A DNA stretch of 64,000 bases from Paucisalibacillus algeriensis (GCF_000577245.1 NZ_CBYO010000005.1:124001-188000); one strand, 5' to 3'. Shown: positions 42,926 to 51,754, numbered from the stretch's first letter. Numbers and translations: made by a program. The notes: generated from the letters alone by a model not told the origin.

Positions 42926-44197
42926 TTAATCATGATAGATTTCTTTTAGGGTTTGATTTGCCCGTGTGTAATAATCGGCTGCTGATTTATATCGTCGCAT
43001 TCTATAGTAATAGTCCGCCAATATTATGGAATAAATATGCTTTTGGTATTCTAACTTATTTTTCTCCAATAAAGGAAATACCTCCTTTAGAATTATAAAT
43101 TCTAATCTTGGACTATATTTATATGTAAGTAACTGTTCATAAACTTTAAAATCTAATACAAGAATAGATTTTTTTTCATCTAATGTTCTTGTTAGTATTA
43201 ATCCTTGTTGCAGCCAATAAGAAGCCTCTTTACGATCACCGATTTTATAACACTCCTTCATTAGACTTGCTATTGGAGTCAATAATTTTACATTGTCTTT
43301 TCCAAGAAGAGTTTCATAATTTTTTTTGAAGTATTCAATTGCCTTTTGACTATCACCTATAGATGAATAAAGCGCTCCAATGTTTTGATTAGATAGGGAA
43401 ACTAAATAAGTATTTGCTAGGGAATCGCCTATCTGTATTGCTATTTCATAGTTTTGTTTTGCTCTTTCCAAATCGTTAATTCGTCTATAGGATATACCTA
43501 GTAATATATGGCAGTGTGCACATTTTAATAAATTATATTGACTTTGGTAGTATTGTAATGCCTTTGAAACATATTTTAAGGAGATATGTACTTGTCTAAC
43601 CTTACTTGCGGCTAGTCCTATCAGATAGTACAAATCATTTTCTTCTTCTTCTCTAAAATAGAGGTCTTTAGATATCAATTCTTCTGCTCTTTTAAACAAA
43701 TCAAAAGCTTTGTGATACGAACCTTTTGAGAAGTAATAGTTACCACTGAATTTTAGCCAATAATATTGTTCCAAATTACTAAATGCTTTATTTTTCCTTG
43801 CTAACACCTTTATTTGTCTAGTAGCTTTGTAATTTTGTTTAGTGAGCACATAATAACGAAGTTTATTAATCTCTATTAGATTGATCATCTTTTCGTCGGT
43901 GAATTTATTGGAGTTTATATTCTCTCTAAAAAGTTCTGTAGACTTTCCTTTATCACCCAACAGTAAACTTTTGAACCACTCTTTACACGCCATAATATTT
44001 TTTTTAAAATATGATAATTCTTTAGGACTAATATCTAACTTATTGCAAATTAACCCAATAACCTCTGGATCAGGAGAGGCATTTCCATTCTCAATTTTTG
44101 ATAAGTAAGAGAACGATATTATTCCATTTGCTAATTCAGATTGTGTCAAGCCTTGCTTAATACGATGGTATCTTATTTGGCTTCCTATATGATTCAA
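42926..44197 (-). CDS. RNPP-type HTH-TPR transcriptional regulator
   Basis: 423 aa. Residues 5-60 are an XRE-type helix-turn-helix (IRYHRIKQGLTQSELANGII, SYLSKIENGNASPDPEVI). From about 100 to the end there are TPR-type helical pairs (YHKAFDLFKRAEELI, ISLKYVSKALQYYQ, LERAKQNYEIAIQI, SQKAIEYFKKNYE), the peptide-binding part of the Rap-NprR-PlcR-PrgX family. Start is a TTG 6 bp behind GGAGGT. The small exported peptide is encoded directly downstream, giving a regulator-pheromone cassette. A palindrome shared with the next operon's promoter region lies about 125 bp upstream. Confidence 0.8.
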   Translation of the reverse strand: MNHIGSQIRYHRIKQGLTQSELANGIISFSYLSKIENGNASPDPEVIGLICNKLDISPKELSYFKKNIMACKEWFKSLLLGDKGKSTELFRENINSNKFTDEKMINLIEINKLRYYVLTKQNYKATRQIKVLARKNKAFSNLEQYYWLKFSGNYYFSKGSYHKAFDLFKRAEELISKDLYFREEEENDLYYLIGLAASKVRQVHISLKYVSKALQYYQSQYNLLKCAHCHILLGISYRRINDLERAKQNYEIAIQIGDSLANTYLVSLSNQNIGALYSSIGDSQKAIEYFKKNYETLLGKDNVKLLTPIASLMKECYKIGDRKEASYWLQQGLILTRTLDEKKSILVLDFKVYEQLLTYKYSPRLEFIILKEVFPLLEKNKLEYQKHIYSIILADYYYRMRRYKSAADYYTRANQTLKEIYHD

Positions 44198-44320
44198 CTA
44201 ACCACCTCCTTTATCTTAATTATAAAAATATTGGGTAGTTTTTACCATTAATTTTGTCCGTTAATAAAATTATTCAAGTTTTCCTAAAAGAGGCTAGTTT
44301 GCTACGTTATTAAGGACTGT

Positions 44321-44344
44321 TTTAAGAAAATTTTCCTGCAATTG
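44321..44344 (-). promoter_or_regulatory. Candidate regulator box 1 (GAAAATTTTC)
   Basis: TTTAAGAAAATTTTCCTGCA followed by ATTG lies upstream of the RNPP regulator gene. It matches box 2 (45873-45895) over about 20 bases with one gap. A shared operator is plausible. Confidence 0.4.
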
Positions 44345-44505
44345 GATTAAAGAGAAGGAGGGACTGGGCAAATAGAAAGATTTAAGTGTGTAAAAGAAGA
44401 TGAAAAATTCGTAAAAATTTAGTGAGTGGATGAATGAAAGAAAAGTACTTATTTTTAAATATAAAAGAATACTTAGGAAACTATTCATCTCACCAATCAT
44501 ATTAA

Positions 44506-44557
44506 TAAAAAAAAGAAGCCCAACAGAATTATAATCTAGTTGGAATCTTCTTTTTTC
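44506..44557 (-). terminator. Terminator of the secreted-protein operon
   Basis: GAAGATTCCAAC and GTTGGGCTTC (minus strand) form a stem followed by TTTTTTTT, about 30 bp past the stop of the gene at 44585. Confidence 0.65.
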
Positions 44558-44584
44558 TCACCCATGATACAAATCCAAGTGATC

Positions 44585-45142
44585 TTAATTTATTGATTCT
44601 GCAATTTTAAGAACAGCGTCTTTTTCAATTCCTTGCGCTTCTATTCTGTGACTCACCTCGTTGTCACGAAAACTAATTACTATAAATTTCTTTTCTGGTA
44701 TCTCTAACAATTCTCCCTCGACATCATTTATCTTAATCGATTCTAATTGATATATATTACTGGCTATACTTACATCTGCCTCTTTAACAACATAAGTAAA
44801 CGACTGCTCATTATTGTTAGAATAATAAAACTTTACTTCTTTTAGCTTGTCGATAGATGATGAATTTGCAAAAGTAGATGGGGGTTCATTGTAAAATGAT
44901 TCTTTTAACTCCATACCCTCTGGAATGAATTTTGGTTGATTAATAGAAACGTTAGGCATCAAATTTTTAACATCTGATGAATCAATCTTTTGATCTAGTT
45001 CATTTGAAACTACCTCAGTTGGTGTAATTTTAGATGCTGATGCATCTTCGTTAGAAGAATCTTCTTGAAATGCAAATACAATACTTGTTGATAATACTGA
45101 AATAGACAGAACCAATAAAGCTGCTAATATTTTCTTATTCAA
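44585..45142 (-). CDS. Secreted DUF4367-like protein
   Basis: 185 aa with a signal peptide (KKILAALLVLSISVLSTSIVFA). After a Ser/Asp/Glu-rich linker comes a domain starting PKFIPEGMELKESFYNEPPS with VKFYYSNNNEQSFTYVVKEA, the pattern of DUF4367 domains found in exported or anti-sigma-associated Bacillus proteins. Start is a TTG 7 bp behind GGAGGT. It lies 14 bp after the preceding secreted-protein gene, so the two form an operon. Molecular role unknown. Confidence 0.65.
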   Translation of the reverse strand: MNKKILAALLVLSISVLSTSIVFAFQEDSSNEDASASKITPTEVVSNELDQKIDSSDVKNLMPNVSINQPKFIPEGMELKESFYNEPPSTFANSSSIDKLKEVKFYYSNNNEQSFTYVVKEADVSIASNIYQLESIKINDVEGELLEIPEKKFIVISFRDNEVSHRIEAQGIEKDAVLKIAESIN

Positions 45143-45156
45143 ACTAAAGACCTCCT

Positions 45157-45633
45157 TTAATTATGCCAAGCAAAATAATCATATGAAAAATAATGTCCAT
45201 ACTGTGTACCATTCTGACAGTTAGTATGGATATCAAGTCGAGTATATAAATTTTCATGATCAGCCCGGTAATCGCGTAAATCTACAAACTTTTCACCTTT
45301 AACTGCATCTCCCATTAAGTCATAATATATTTTTTCAGTAGTACCAACACTATCCACTATACGGTACATGTAAAAACATGAATCATTGGAAGTGGCATTA
45401 TCGATTAACATACCACTAAAATATGCAGAATCCCCCGACTTATCTATAAATTCTGTTCTAGAGTAACTGTAACTTCCATCGGTTCTCCAATCATCCCAAC
45501 TCATATTGGAAAAGTAAGAATTATATCCATTTTTAAGATAAAAACTAGCTGTCTCACCCGCACTAACTTGAGTACCGAGTGCAACACAGAAGAGGATTAA
45601 AATTAAAACAACTCTTTTTATTTGCTTATTCAT
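45157..45633 (-). CDS. Secreted hypothetical protein
   Basis: 158 aa from ATG 45633, 7 bp behind GGAGGT; upstream in-frame codons lack such a site. The signal peptide is IKRVVLILILFCVALGTQVSA; the mature protein (about 135 aa) is rich in Tyr, Ser and Asp, with two cysteines (NDSCFYMY and TNCQNG) that could form a disulfide. Family not recognised. Operon with the downstream DUF4367-like gene. Confidence 0.6.
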   Translation of the reverse strand: MNKQIKRVVLILILFCVALGTQVSAGETASFYLKNGYNSYFSNMSWDDWRTDGSYSYSRTEFIDKSGDSAYFSGMLIDNATSNDSCFYMYRIVDSVGTTEKIYYDLMGDAVKGEKFVDLRDYRADHENLYTRLDIHTNCQNGTQYGHYFSYDYFAWHN

Positions 45634-45872
45634 AGCTACAACCTCCATTGTTATTAAGGGCACATCCCTGCAAATAGGTATACAGTTAAATTTAAATTAT
45701 AATAAAATACTATATTATGTCATTGCTATCCTCCCTTCTGAATGAACTTTTCTGAGTTGTTAGAAAATATCATTTATCCATTAAGAATTTACCATTGAAT
45801 TATTGTTATTACAAGGATGGGACGAAGGAGGTAAAGCACCATAAAAAATATAATTGCTACTTTAAGAATACT

Positions 45873-45895
45873 TTTAGGAAAATTTTCCTTACAAT
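45873..45895 (-). promoter_or_regulatory. Candidate regulator box 2 (AGGAAAATTTTCCT)
   Basis: A perfect 14-bp palindrome AGGAAAATTTTCCT (45876-45889) in the divergent region between the secreted-protein operon and the small membrane protein gene. It resembles box 1 near the RNPP regulator. A third partial match, AAGAATACTTAGGAAA, lies at 44465. Confidence 0.4.
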
Positions 45896-46117
45896 CATTT
45901 TATTAAAACAATCGTTAGAAGATTGATAGATTTATGGGGAAAAGTTGAAAATTTCTAAATTCTCATAATTAAAGAGAAAAAGTTAGTATTTTGATTTTCA
46001 TACGAAATTATGTTAATGTTTAGATAATTCACTTATTACGAGGTCTATTTAAAATAAACAATATCACATGTATCAATATATCGTATTTCGATGAAAAAAG
46101 TTGGAGGTGATTATACT

Positions 46118-46312
46118 TTGCAACTATGGATGGTAATATTAGTTATTTTTTCTGGACTTATATTAATTGGAGTAATATTTGACTTCATTGCTAAAAAGAA
46201 AAAACTCCGGTTTGATGCAGAAGAAGGCATTAAAGAAACTAAAGAGTATGAAAGGGTATATAAAGAAGCCCACTTAAAACAGTCTATCACTGATATTAAT
46301 AGTCCCGAATAG
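46118..46312 (+). CDS. Small single-helix membrane protein (paralogue 1)
   Basis: 64 aa from TTG 46118, 7 bp behind GGAGGTGA; the ATG at 46091 precedes that site and is unlikely. One N-terminal helix (QLWMVILVIFSGLILIGVIF) then a basic DFIAKKKKLRFD and a charged tail. It is clearly related to the protein at 47930-48133 (LW..L.IF.GL...G.IFD..AKK). The pair flanks the ECF sigma/anti-sigma genes. Function unknown. Confidence 0.65.
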   Translation: MQLWMVILVIFSGLILIGVIFDFIAKKKKLRFDAEEGIKETKEYERVYKEAHLKQSITDINSPE

Positions 46313-46338
46313 CATCGTTAATTAACGATGCTTTTTTT
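46311..46338 (+). terminator. Terminator after small membrane protein 1
   Basis: AGCATCGTTAATTAACGATG is a perfect palindrome (46311-46332) followed by TTTTTT; it overlaps the stop codon. Confidence 0.8.
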
Positions 46339-46581
46339 GATTTATGATTTAAACTTAATTGTAAAATCATCATTATGTAGTATTCTCCTTTAAGAAGAAA
46401 ATATTAAGAGAAATTATTTTCTTAAACGCCACAGAGTTTTCTATGTAAATAAAAAATTAGGATATTAGACACTAGTACCTAGCCGATTGGAAAAAGGATA
46501 ATATAGTTTAAAAAGATTTTTTGTAATAGCCAAGAAAAGGTGCACTAATTCAAAATGGATTCAACACTTTTATGTTTTGTG

Positions 46582-46609
46582 GGAACCAAACCTAATTTAC
46601 TGTCGTCTA
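46582..46609 (+). promoter_or_regulatory. ECF-sigma type promoter upstream of the sigma gene
   Basis: GGAACC (46582-46587), 16-bp spacer, CGTCTA (46604-46609), the -35/-10 pattern used by Bacillus ECF sigma factors. It lies 28 bp upstream of the sigma gene, which suggests autoregulation. Confidence 0.6.
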
Positions 46610-46636
46610 TTGAGGTGAGGTGGAAGGGGGAAGAAA

Positions 46637-47176
46637 ATGAAAAGGGAATTAGAAAATACTGAGGAGGGTAAGATTCATAAAGTTGAATCATTACTTAATC
46701 AGTATGGGACTGAATTAAAACGGATTGCTTATCTCTATGTTAGAGACCATTCCCTTACTGAAGATATTTTACAAGAAGTATTTATTTCTTGTTTTAAGCA
46801 AATGGACTATTTCAGAGAGGAAAGTAGTTATAAAACTTGGTTAATTAAAATTACAATCAACAAATGCAAAGATGCATTGAAAAGATGGAGTTTCCGAAAT
46901 ATCATTTACAAAGATAATCTGGATTCGAGTTTAGTAGAGACAAGAACACCAGAAATTGATACTCTTTCAAAATTAGAAGATATACAATTAGCAAAACATA
47001 TTTTAGCTTTGCCTATAAAGTTTCGAGAAGTAATTATTCTCTTTTATTATCAAGACCTAAGCATAGGGGAAATAAGTCTTCTTCTAGATTTAAAAAATAA
47101 TACCATAAAAACAAGACTTCATAGAGCAAGAACAAAGTTAAAAGAATCATTGGAAAGGGGTGGTTTGAATGGATGA
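46637..47176 (+). CDS. ECF-type RNA polymerase sigma factor
   Basis: 179 aa. Region 2 is YLYVRDHSLTEDILQEVFIS with the following FREESSYKTWLIKITINKCKD, and region 4 is LPIKFREVIILFYYQDLSIG with LLLDLKNNTIKTRLHRARTKL. No region 3, so an extracytoplasmic-function sigma factor of the SigV/SigW/SigY kind. The ATG follows AAGGGGGAAG. The stop overlaps the next gene's start by 8 bp, the usual sigma/anti-sigma coupling. A matching ECF promoter lies just upstream. Confidence 0.88.
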   Translation: MKRELENTEEGKIHKVESLLNQYGTELKRIAYLYVRDHSLTEDILQEVFISCFKQMDYFREESSYKTWLIKITINKCKDALKRWSFRNIIYKDNLDSSLVETRTPEIDTLSKLEDIQLAKHILALPIKFREVIILFYYQDLSIGEISLLLDLKNNTIKTRLHRARTKLKESLERGGLNG

Positions 47177-47876
47177 AAAATTAAAATCAGTGAGAGACAC
47201 ATTAAACCAAACGGTCCTTCTCGATGTCACTGTTTCACAGGATGAAAAGGAAAAAATAATAAGTTCTTTAACAAGTCAAGAGAGAAAGCGCATTCCTTAT
47301 GCATATTTTTTCTCCATTTTGGGTGTTGTAGCAATATTATTTATCTTGCTATTTCCAACTATATCTGACCAACTTAGTCCGACTGCCAGCGTTGTCAAGT
47401 CATTCGAAGACCAGATAATTGAAGAAATAGGAACTGAGGTTTTTATACCTGAATTTACTGATTATCAAATTTTATCAGCGGAGATTATATATCCTCCAAT
47501 AGGTGATAAAAGAGATTTGGTAGTAGTTTATTCTAAGGAAAAAGGCGTATTGCAAAACAAAGATTACATCAAACAACACGAAGAAGATATGAACTCAAAA
47601 GTATTGTATGGAATTTATAACGGAGAACCCCCTTGGCTTGTTAGAATAACTTATAGCACATTTAAAATCAATGTAGGTGATAGTGTTGAAACTAAGACTA
47701 TAAATGGTTTTGATGTTCATTATACTAAACTTAATAGTGATAACGCTAATATTCTTATAGCTCATTTTAATGTTGGAAAAGGTTCATATTCCACTGAATT
47801 TACACTAACAGAAAGACTAACAGAGGAAAGAGCATTTGAAATTATAGAAACAATTACAAAAGAAAACAACTCATAA
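47169..47876 (+). CDS. Anti-sigma factor, membrane-bound
   Basis: 235 aa. A cytosolic N-terminus of about 45 residues precedes one membrane helix (YAYFFSILGVVAILFILLFP, about 42-61), and the remaining 170 residues face outwards. This topology and the 8-bp overlap with the sigma gene identify it as the cognate anti-sigma factor. The outer domain (GTEVFIPEFTDYQILSAEII...) shows no recognised ligand-binding motif, so the inducing signal is unknown. Confidence 0.75.
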   Translation: MDEKLKSVRDTLNQTVLLDVTVSQDEKEKIISSLTSQERKRIPYAYFFSILGVVAILFILLFPTISDQLSPTASVVKSFEDQIIEEIGTEVFIPEFTDYQILSAEIIYPPIGDKRDLVVVYSKEKGVLQNKDYIKQHEEDMNSKVLYGIYNGEPPWLVRITYSTFKINVGDSVETKTINGFDVHYTKLNSDNANILIAHFNVGKGSYSTEFTLTERLTEERAFEIIETITKENNS

Positions 47877-47929
47877 ATACATCACAGTCTTATCAAATAA
47901 AGAGTGTATTGGTTATGGGAGGTGAGGGT

Positions 47930-48133
47930 ATGCCATTATGGTTATTTCTGCTTATTATTTTCGGTGGTTTACTGGTTGTCGGACTAATATTCGATTGGGT
48001 TGCAAAAAAAAGGAATATAAAAACGGATTTCCAAGAGGGTATAAAAAATGCAAGTGAGTCTGAAAGGATTTATACAGAAAAAGCATTAGATGATGTAAGG
48101 CATAAAATAGGTAATGATACTAATAATTGGTAA
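47930..48133 (+). CDS. Small single-helix membrane protein (paralogue 2)
   Basis: 67 aa from ATG 47930 behind GGAGGTGAGG. One helix (PLWLFLLIIFGGLLVVGLIF) then DWVAKKRNIKTDFQEGIKNA. Related to the protein at 46118 throughout its length. It is 53 bp downstream of the anti-sigma gene and probably in the same transcript. Confidence 0.65.
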   Translation: MPLWLFLLIIFGGLLVVGLIFDWVAKKRNIKTDFQEGIKNASESERIYTEKALDDVRHKIGNDTNNW

Positions 48134-48214
48134 GTTTATTGTTTAAGGGTTTTCGTTGGGTATAATTAGTAGTTGTTTCTAACAGATAGTTGGATTTAAT
48201 AATACTTATTAGAT

Positions 48215-48260
48215 TACTTGTGCTAACGGGTGCGTTAGTTTAAGAAGTTAGTGTTCAATA
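48215..48260 (+). repeat. Dispersed intergenic repeat, copy 4
   Basis: GTGCTAACGGGTGCGTTAGT followed by TTAAGAAGTTAGTG. Copies of this word end several cargo transcription units. Confidence 0.5.
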
Positions 48261-48262
48261 AT

Positions 48263-48296
48263 GAAGGAGCTTGTTATATAACAAGCTCCTTTTCTT
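48263..48296 (+). terminator. Terminator of the ECF operon
   Basis: AAGGAGCTTGTTATATAACA and the complementary arm form a perfect 14-bp stem (48263-48290), followed by TTTC. Confidence 0.75.
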
Positions 48297-48607
48297 GTGA
48301 ATTATGACTTGAATATATTGTGAGAAAGTCTGTGATTTAACTCGGTGAACACCTTGTAATGGAATCCGTTACATTGTGGTGAACTATTTTTGTTTTACAA
48401 ATTTTGGAGGGAATTTCCTATTTGTGTCGAAATATATGTATAAGTACCTATAAGATCTATTATTTGAACCAAGGTAAGAAACATAATGAAGGGTAAAATC
48501 ATATTTAATCAGGTGATTATATGGATCTGTCTAATAAGTTTTGGTTGGCAAATTAGTTCTGTAGTATAGAACACTTAGTAGAAAAAAATCACTAGGGGGT
48601 GAAATAT

Positions 48608-49267
48608 ATGATACAAAACTACCTATTATCAAATTGCCTGATAATTATTGAAGATTTGAATCAAAGGTTTGACAGATATGAAAAAGAGGAAATTCAACAA
48701 TTTGCAGTAAGTGAATTTGATGAATCAGATTTAGTTTTTCTCGTAGCATATCCTTTTAGGAACTTAATGAAAATAAGTATGCAAGGAAGGAATGAAGACA
48801 TCAAAGTAAATAATTTAGATTTTGTTATCGAGGTGAAGTACTTATATGCTACTAAAAGTTCTGCAGGTAATTACTCTAATAAGAGACAATTTGAAGAATC
48901 GTTTTTTAAGGATTTTAGTTGGTTATTAAATGAAATTAAGAGAGGAAATAAAGGAAAAACAGCATTCGTTATAGGTTGGTTTAATACATATCAATCTTTT
49001 GCAAATATAATGCAGTTAGGCAAAAACACTGGTAAGAATCCAAAAGTTAACATGGATAAGATTAAGTATTTTCCTTTTCTCTATACTCCGAGTGTAGAAT
49101 GTCATGTAAACGAAATAACTTATAGATATAGTATGAATGATTCAATATATAAAAATGAATCATATATTCCTGATATGGTTTATGTTCCTGACTTAAACGA
49201 AGGTAAAGTAAACTGCATTTTTCTTGGAAGGAAAACTGATAAGTTCCATTTTGCGATTTATTATTAG
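48608..49267 (+). CDS. Hypothetical protein with nuclease-like motif
   Basis: 219 aa from ATG 48608 behind AGGGGGTG. NEDIKVNNLDFVIEVKYLYA contains Asp64 and a Glu75-x-Lys77, which fits a PD-(D/E)xK nuclease core, though the rest of the fold is not confirmed. It is followed 115 bp later by an Abi_C protein and then by a clearer restriction-endonuclease-like protein, all on the same strand, suggesting a three-gene defence module. Confidence 0.55.
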   Translation: MIQNYLLSNCLIIIEDLNQRFDRYEKEEIQQFAVSEFDESDLVFLVAYPFRNLMKISMQGRNEDIKVNNLDFVIEVKYLYATKSSAGNYSNKRQFEESFFKDFSWLLNEIKRGNKGKTAFVIGWFNTYQSFANIMQLGKNTGKNPKVNMDKIKYFPFLYTPSVECHVNEITYRYSMNDSIYKNESYIPDMVYVPDLNEGKVNCIFLGRKTDKFHFAIYY

Positions 49268-49382
49268 CAAAAATAGAAATTCAATAATAATACTTATAAC
49301 AAGATTAAATTAACTACTTATTTCAAAGTAATAATATAGAAGTTTATATGGATAGAATATTAGATAAATTAGGGTGGTATTG

Positions 49383-50180
49383 ATGAGGGAGAAAAATGAT
49401 GAGATGTTACAAGATTATGAGGAACCTAGTTTAGAAGAAGATTTTAATACTGAAATCGAAAAAGCCGAATATTTACAAAGGATTCTAATTAATGTTAGTA
49501 CAAACGATGGGCCTTATTCTGAGGAACATTACGTTAAACTAAGAAAACATTTCATTAATGGAATTACAACTAAAAATCTATTGCCTAGTTTTGTTATAAA
49601 TAATAGGGACACTTCGCAGTTTTGGCACTTTATTAAAAATAGGTTTTCAACTTATGCTGAAAGAAGGCAATTTATTTGGAATGAATTCACTAGACTGATA
49701 GATTACTTTGAGGCTCAAGAATTTTCGCCAATAGATGAATCAATAGATAAGCACTTAAAAGTATTCAGTTCTGATTATGTTTTGGATTATTGGAAAAGAG
49801 CCATTGAAAGAAAGGAAAACGATCCTGAGGGTGCTATAACATTATCGAGATCACTTATGGAAGCTGTACTGAAACATATATTAGAGGAAAAGAATATAGG
49901 ATACAGTAACAGTGCTGATTTACATGAAATATATAAACAAGTAACGAATGAACTAAATCTTACGCCAGAAAAACACGATGTGAAAATATTTAAACAAATT
50001 TTAGGTGGCTGTTCAGCAGTTGTAAGTGGTCTTGGAAATTTACGAAACAGTCAAGGTGATGCACATGGAAAAGGAAAAAATAGATATTATAAGCCATCTA
50101 GTCGCCATGCCGAACTGGCGGTAAATCTAGCAGGCTCCATGTGTTTATTTTTAATACAAACACTCAAGAAAACTGAATAA
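49383..50180 (+). CDS. Abortive-infection protein with Abi_C domain
   Basis: 265 aa. The C-terminal 100 residues (SRSLMEAVLKHILEE...LRNSQGDAHGKGKNRYYKPS then SRHAELAVNLAGSMCLFLIQ) are the Abi_C domain seen in phage abortive-infection proteins. The N-terminal part has no recognised motif. The ATG at 49383 follows AGGGTGG. Abi_C is thought to be HEPN-related and to act on RNA in the infected cell; that is family knowledge, not visible here. Confidence 0.8.
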   Translation: MREKNDEMLQDYEEPSLEEDFNTEIEKAEYLQRILINVSTNDGPYSEEHYVKLRKHFINGITTKNLLPSFVINNRDTSQFWHFIKNRFSTYAERRQFIWNEFTRLIDYFEAQEFSPIDESIDKHLKVFSSDYVLDYWKRAIERKENDPEGAITLSRSLMEAVLKHILEEKNIGYSNSADLHEIYKQVTNELNLTPEKHDVKIFKQILGGCSAVVSGLGNLRNSQGDAHGKGKNRYYKPSSRHAELAVNLAGSMCLFLIQTLKKTE

Positions 50181-50367
50181 GAGTGAATACATATATTTAT
50201 TATCGTTATAGAAAAAGCTAATATAATAAGTTATTTAAGTTAATTTTTTGATCAATTTATTGAATTAGAAAAAGTACACTAAGACTTTATGTTTTACTAA
50301 AAATTATGTTTTTCAAACCAGCGGGAGAGAGATACATAATGAACTGAATATAGGAGTGAAGCGGAGT

Positions 50368-51591
50368 ATGGTTTACGATGAATTACTGTTTAATACATAT
50401 GATCTTTACAGTGTTATTGAGATTAGACAGAAAGAAGTAAAGGATACAATAATAAAAGAAGACGAAGACTACCTTCTTAATGTTGGGCAGGAACAATATA
50501 TAATGTATCTGAAAGATAAATTTCAAATGGCTACATTGGTATTAAAGTTAGATGAGGTTGATGCTGATGTTAAAGAAGAGCAGATTAGAGCTGAATTTTT
50601 TCCTCAATCTTTTTTTGTAAGAGATGGGCAAACATATCCTAGAGAGGTTTATTATTTTCATATTCCGTTTGAAGGTGAAAGTGATTTATTTAAATGTAGA
50701 CCTTCAACATACACACTTTCTCCCCCTCGTGCTGAAGTTAAAGGTAGAGTCATAATTAGGCGTTTCATACAATTTCAAGAGGATATCGAAAATATTAATA
50801 GTAAGTATAAATCCTTCTTAGATAATTTATCTAATATGGTTTCCAATGTGAATAAGGACGTAAAAGAATATAATAATGGTCTTGAAGATCTTATCAAAAG
50901 TTTATTTCACGAAAGAAAGGCACAAATACTAAAAAGAAGGAATCAACACTCTGGTTTAATTGTTCCAATTAGAAAGAAGTCAGATGTTCCAACTACTTTT
51001 TCTATCCCATCACCAAAAGTAAAAAAGAAAGTTCAGATTAAGCCAATTCAGAATAAGCAAGACTATACGCCAGTCCCTACTTTAAATAATGATGAATATC
51101 AAGATATATTAAGAATTATTAACGACATGGGTAAAGAATTTGAAAGAAAACCTTCTGTATATAAAGAAAAAGGGGAAGAGGATTTAAGAGACCATTTCTT
51201 AATGATGTTAGAGCCGAATTTTGAAGGGAGTGCAACAGGGGAGACCTTTAATAAAAGTGGTAAGACAGATATTTTATTGAGGTATGAGGGAAGCAATGTT
51301 TTTGTTGCAGAGTGCAAATTCTGGACTGGTCCAAAAGGATTTTTAAAAACTATTGATCAACTATTAGGATATTTAACTTGGAGAGATTCTAAGGCTGCAA
51401 TCATCATGTTTGTATCAAATAAGGATTTTTCAAGCGTGATAAAAACGGCGAAAGATACAATTGGTAACCATCCAAATTTTATTAAATACAATAATGCTTC
51501 AGATGAATCATGGTCAAACTATACCTTTCACACTAATGGTGACAAGAATAATGAAATTAAACTAGCTTTAATGCTTTATCACACACCATAA
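50368..51591 (+). CDS. Restriction-endonuclease-like defence protein
   Basis: 407 aa. The C-terminal third holds a PD-(D/E)xK site: Glu about 270 (GEEDLRDHFL), Asp301 (SGKTDILLRY) and Glu315-Cys-Lys317 (VFVAECKFW). The N-terminal 200 residues have no known motif and a coiled coil near 140-185. Enzymes of this shape cut DNA in phage-defence systems. The ATG at 50368 is 11 bp behind AGGAG. Third gene of the run beginning at 48608. Confidence 0.72.
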   Translation: MVYDELLFNTYDLYSVIEIRQKEVKDTIIKEDEDYLLNVGQEQYIMYLKDKFQMATLVLKLDEVDADVKEEQIRAEFFPQSFFVRDGQTYPREVYYFHIPFEGESDLFKCRPSTYTLSPPRAEVKGRVIIRRFIQFQEDIENINSKYKSFLDNLSNMVSNVNKDVKEYNNGLEDLIKSLFHERKAQILKRRNQHSGLIVPIRKKSDVPTTFSIPSPKVKKKVQIKPIQNKQDYTPVPTLNNDEYQDILRIINDMGKEFERKPSVYKEKGEEDLRDHFLMMLEPNFEGSATGETFNKSGKTDILLRYEGSNVFVAECKFWTGPKGFLKTIDQLLGYLTWRDSKAAIIMFVSNKDFSSVIKTAKDTIGNHPNFIKYNNASDESWSNYTFHTNGDKNNEIKLALMLYHTP

Positions 51592-51754
51592 TATAATGTA
51601 ACAAAAACCGTAGCTTTAAATGATATGATGATTTAGATATTAAAATAAATTATTTGCATTATATATATTTATATGTTATGTTCTAATATATCTTTTAGGA
51701 AATCTACAAGATACAATTAATAAAAAACTAAACAACTTTATAATCTATAATAAT

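Noticed and set aside
44294-44500. 68-codon minus-strand frame upstream of the RNPP regulator
   Set aside because: Phe/Leu-rich low-complexity translation of AT-rich DNA with no ribosome site; the region contains the candidate regulatory box.
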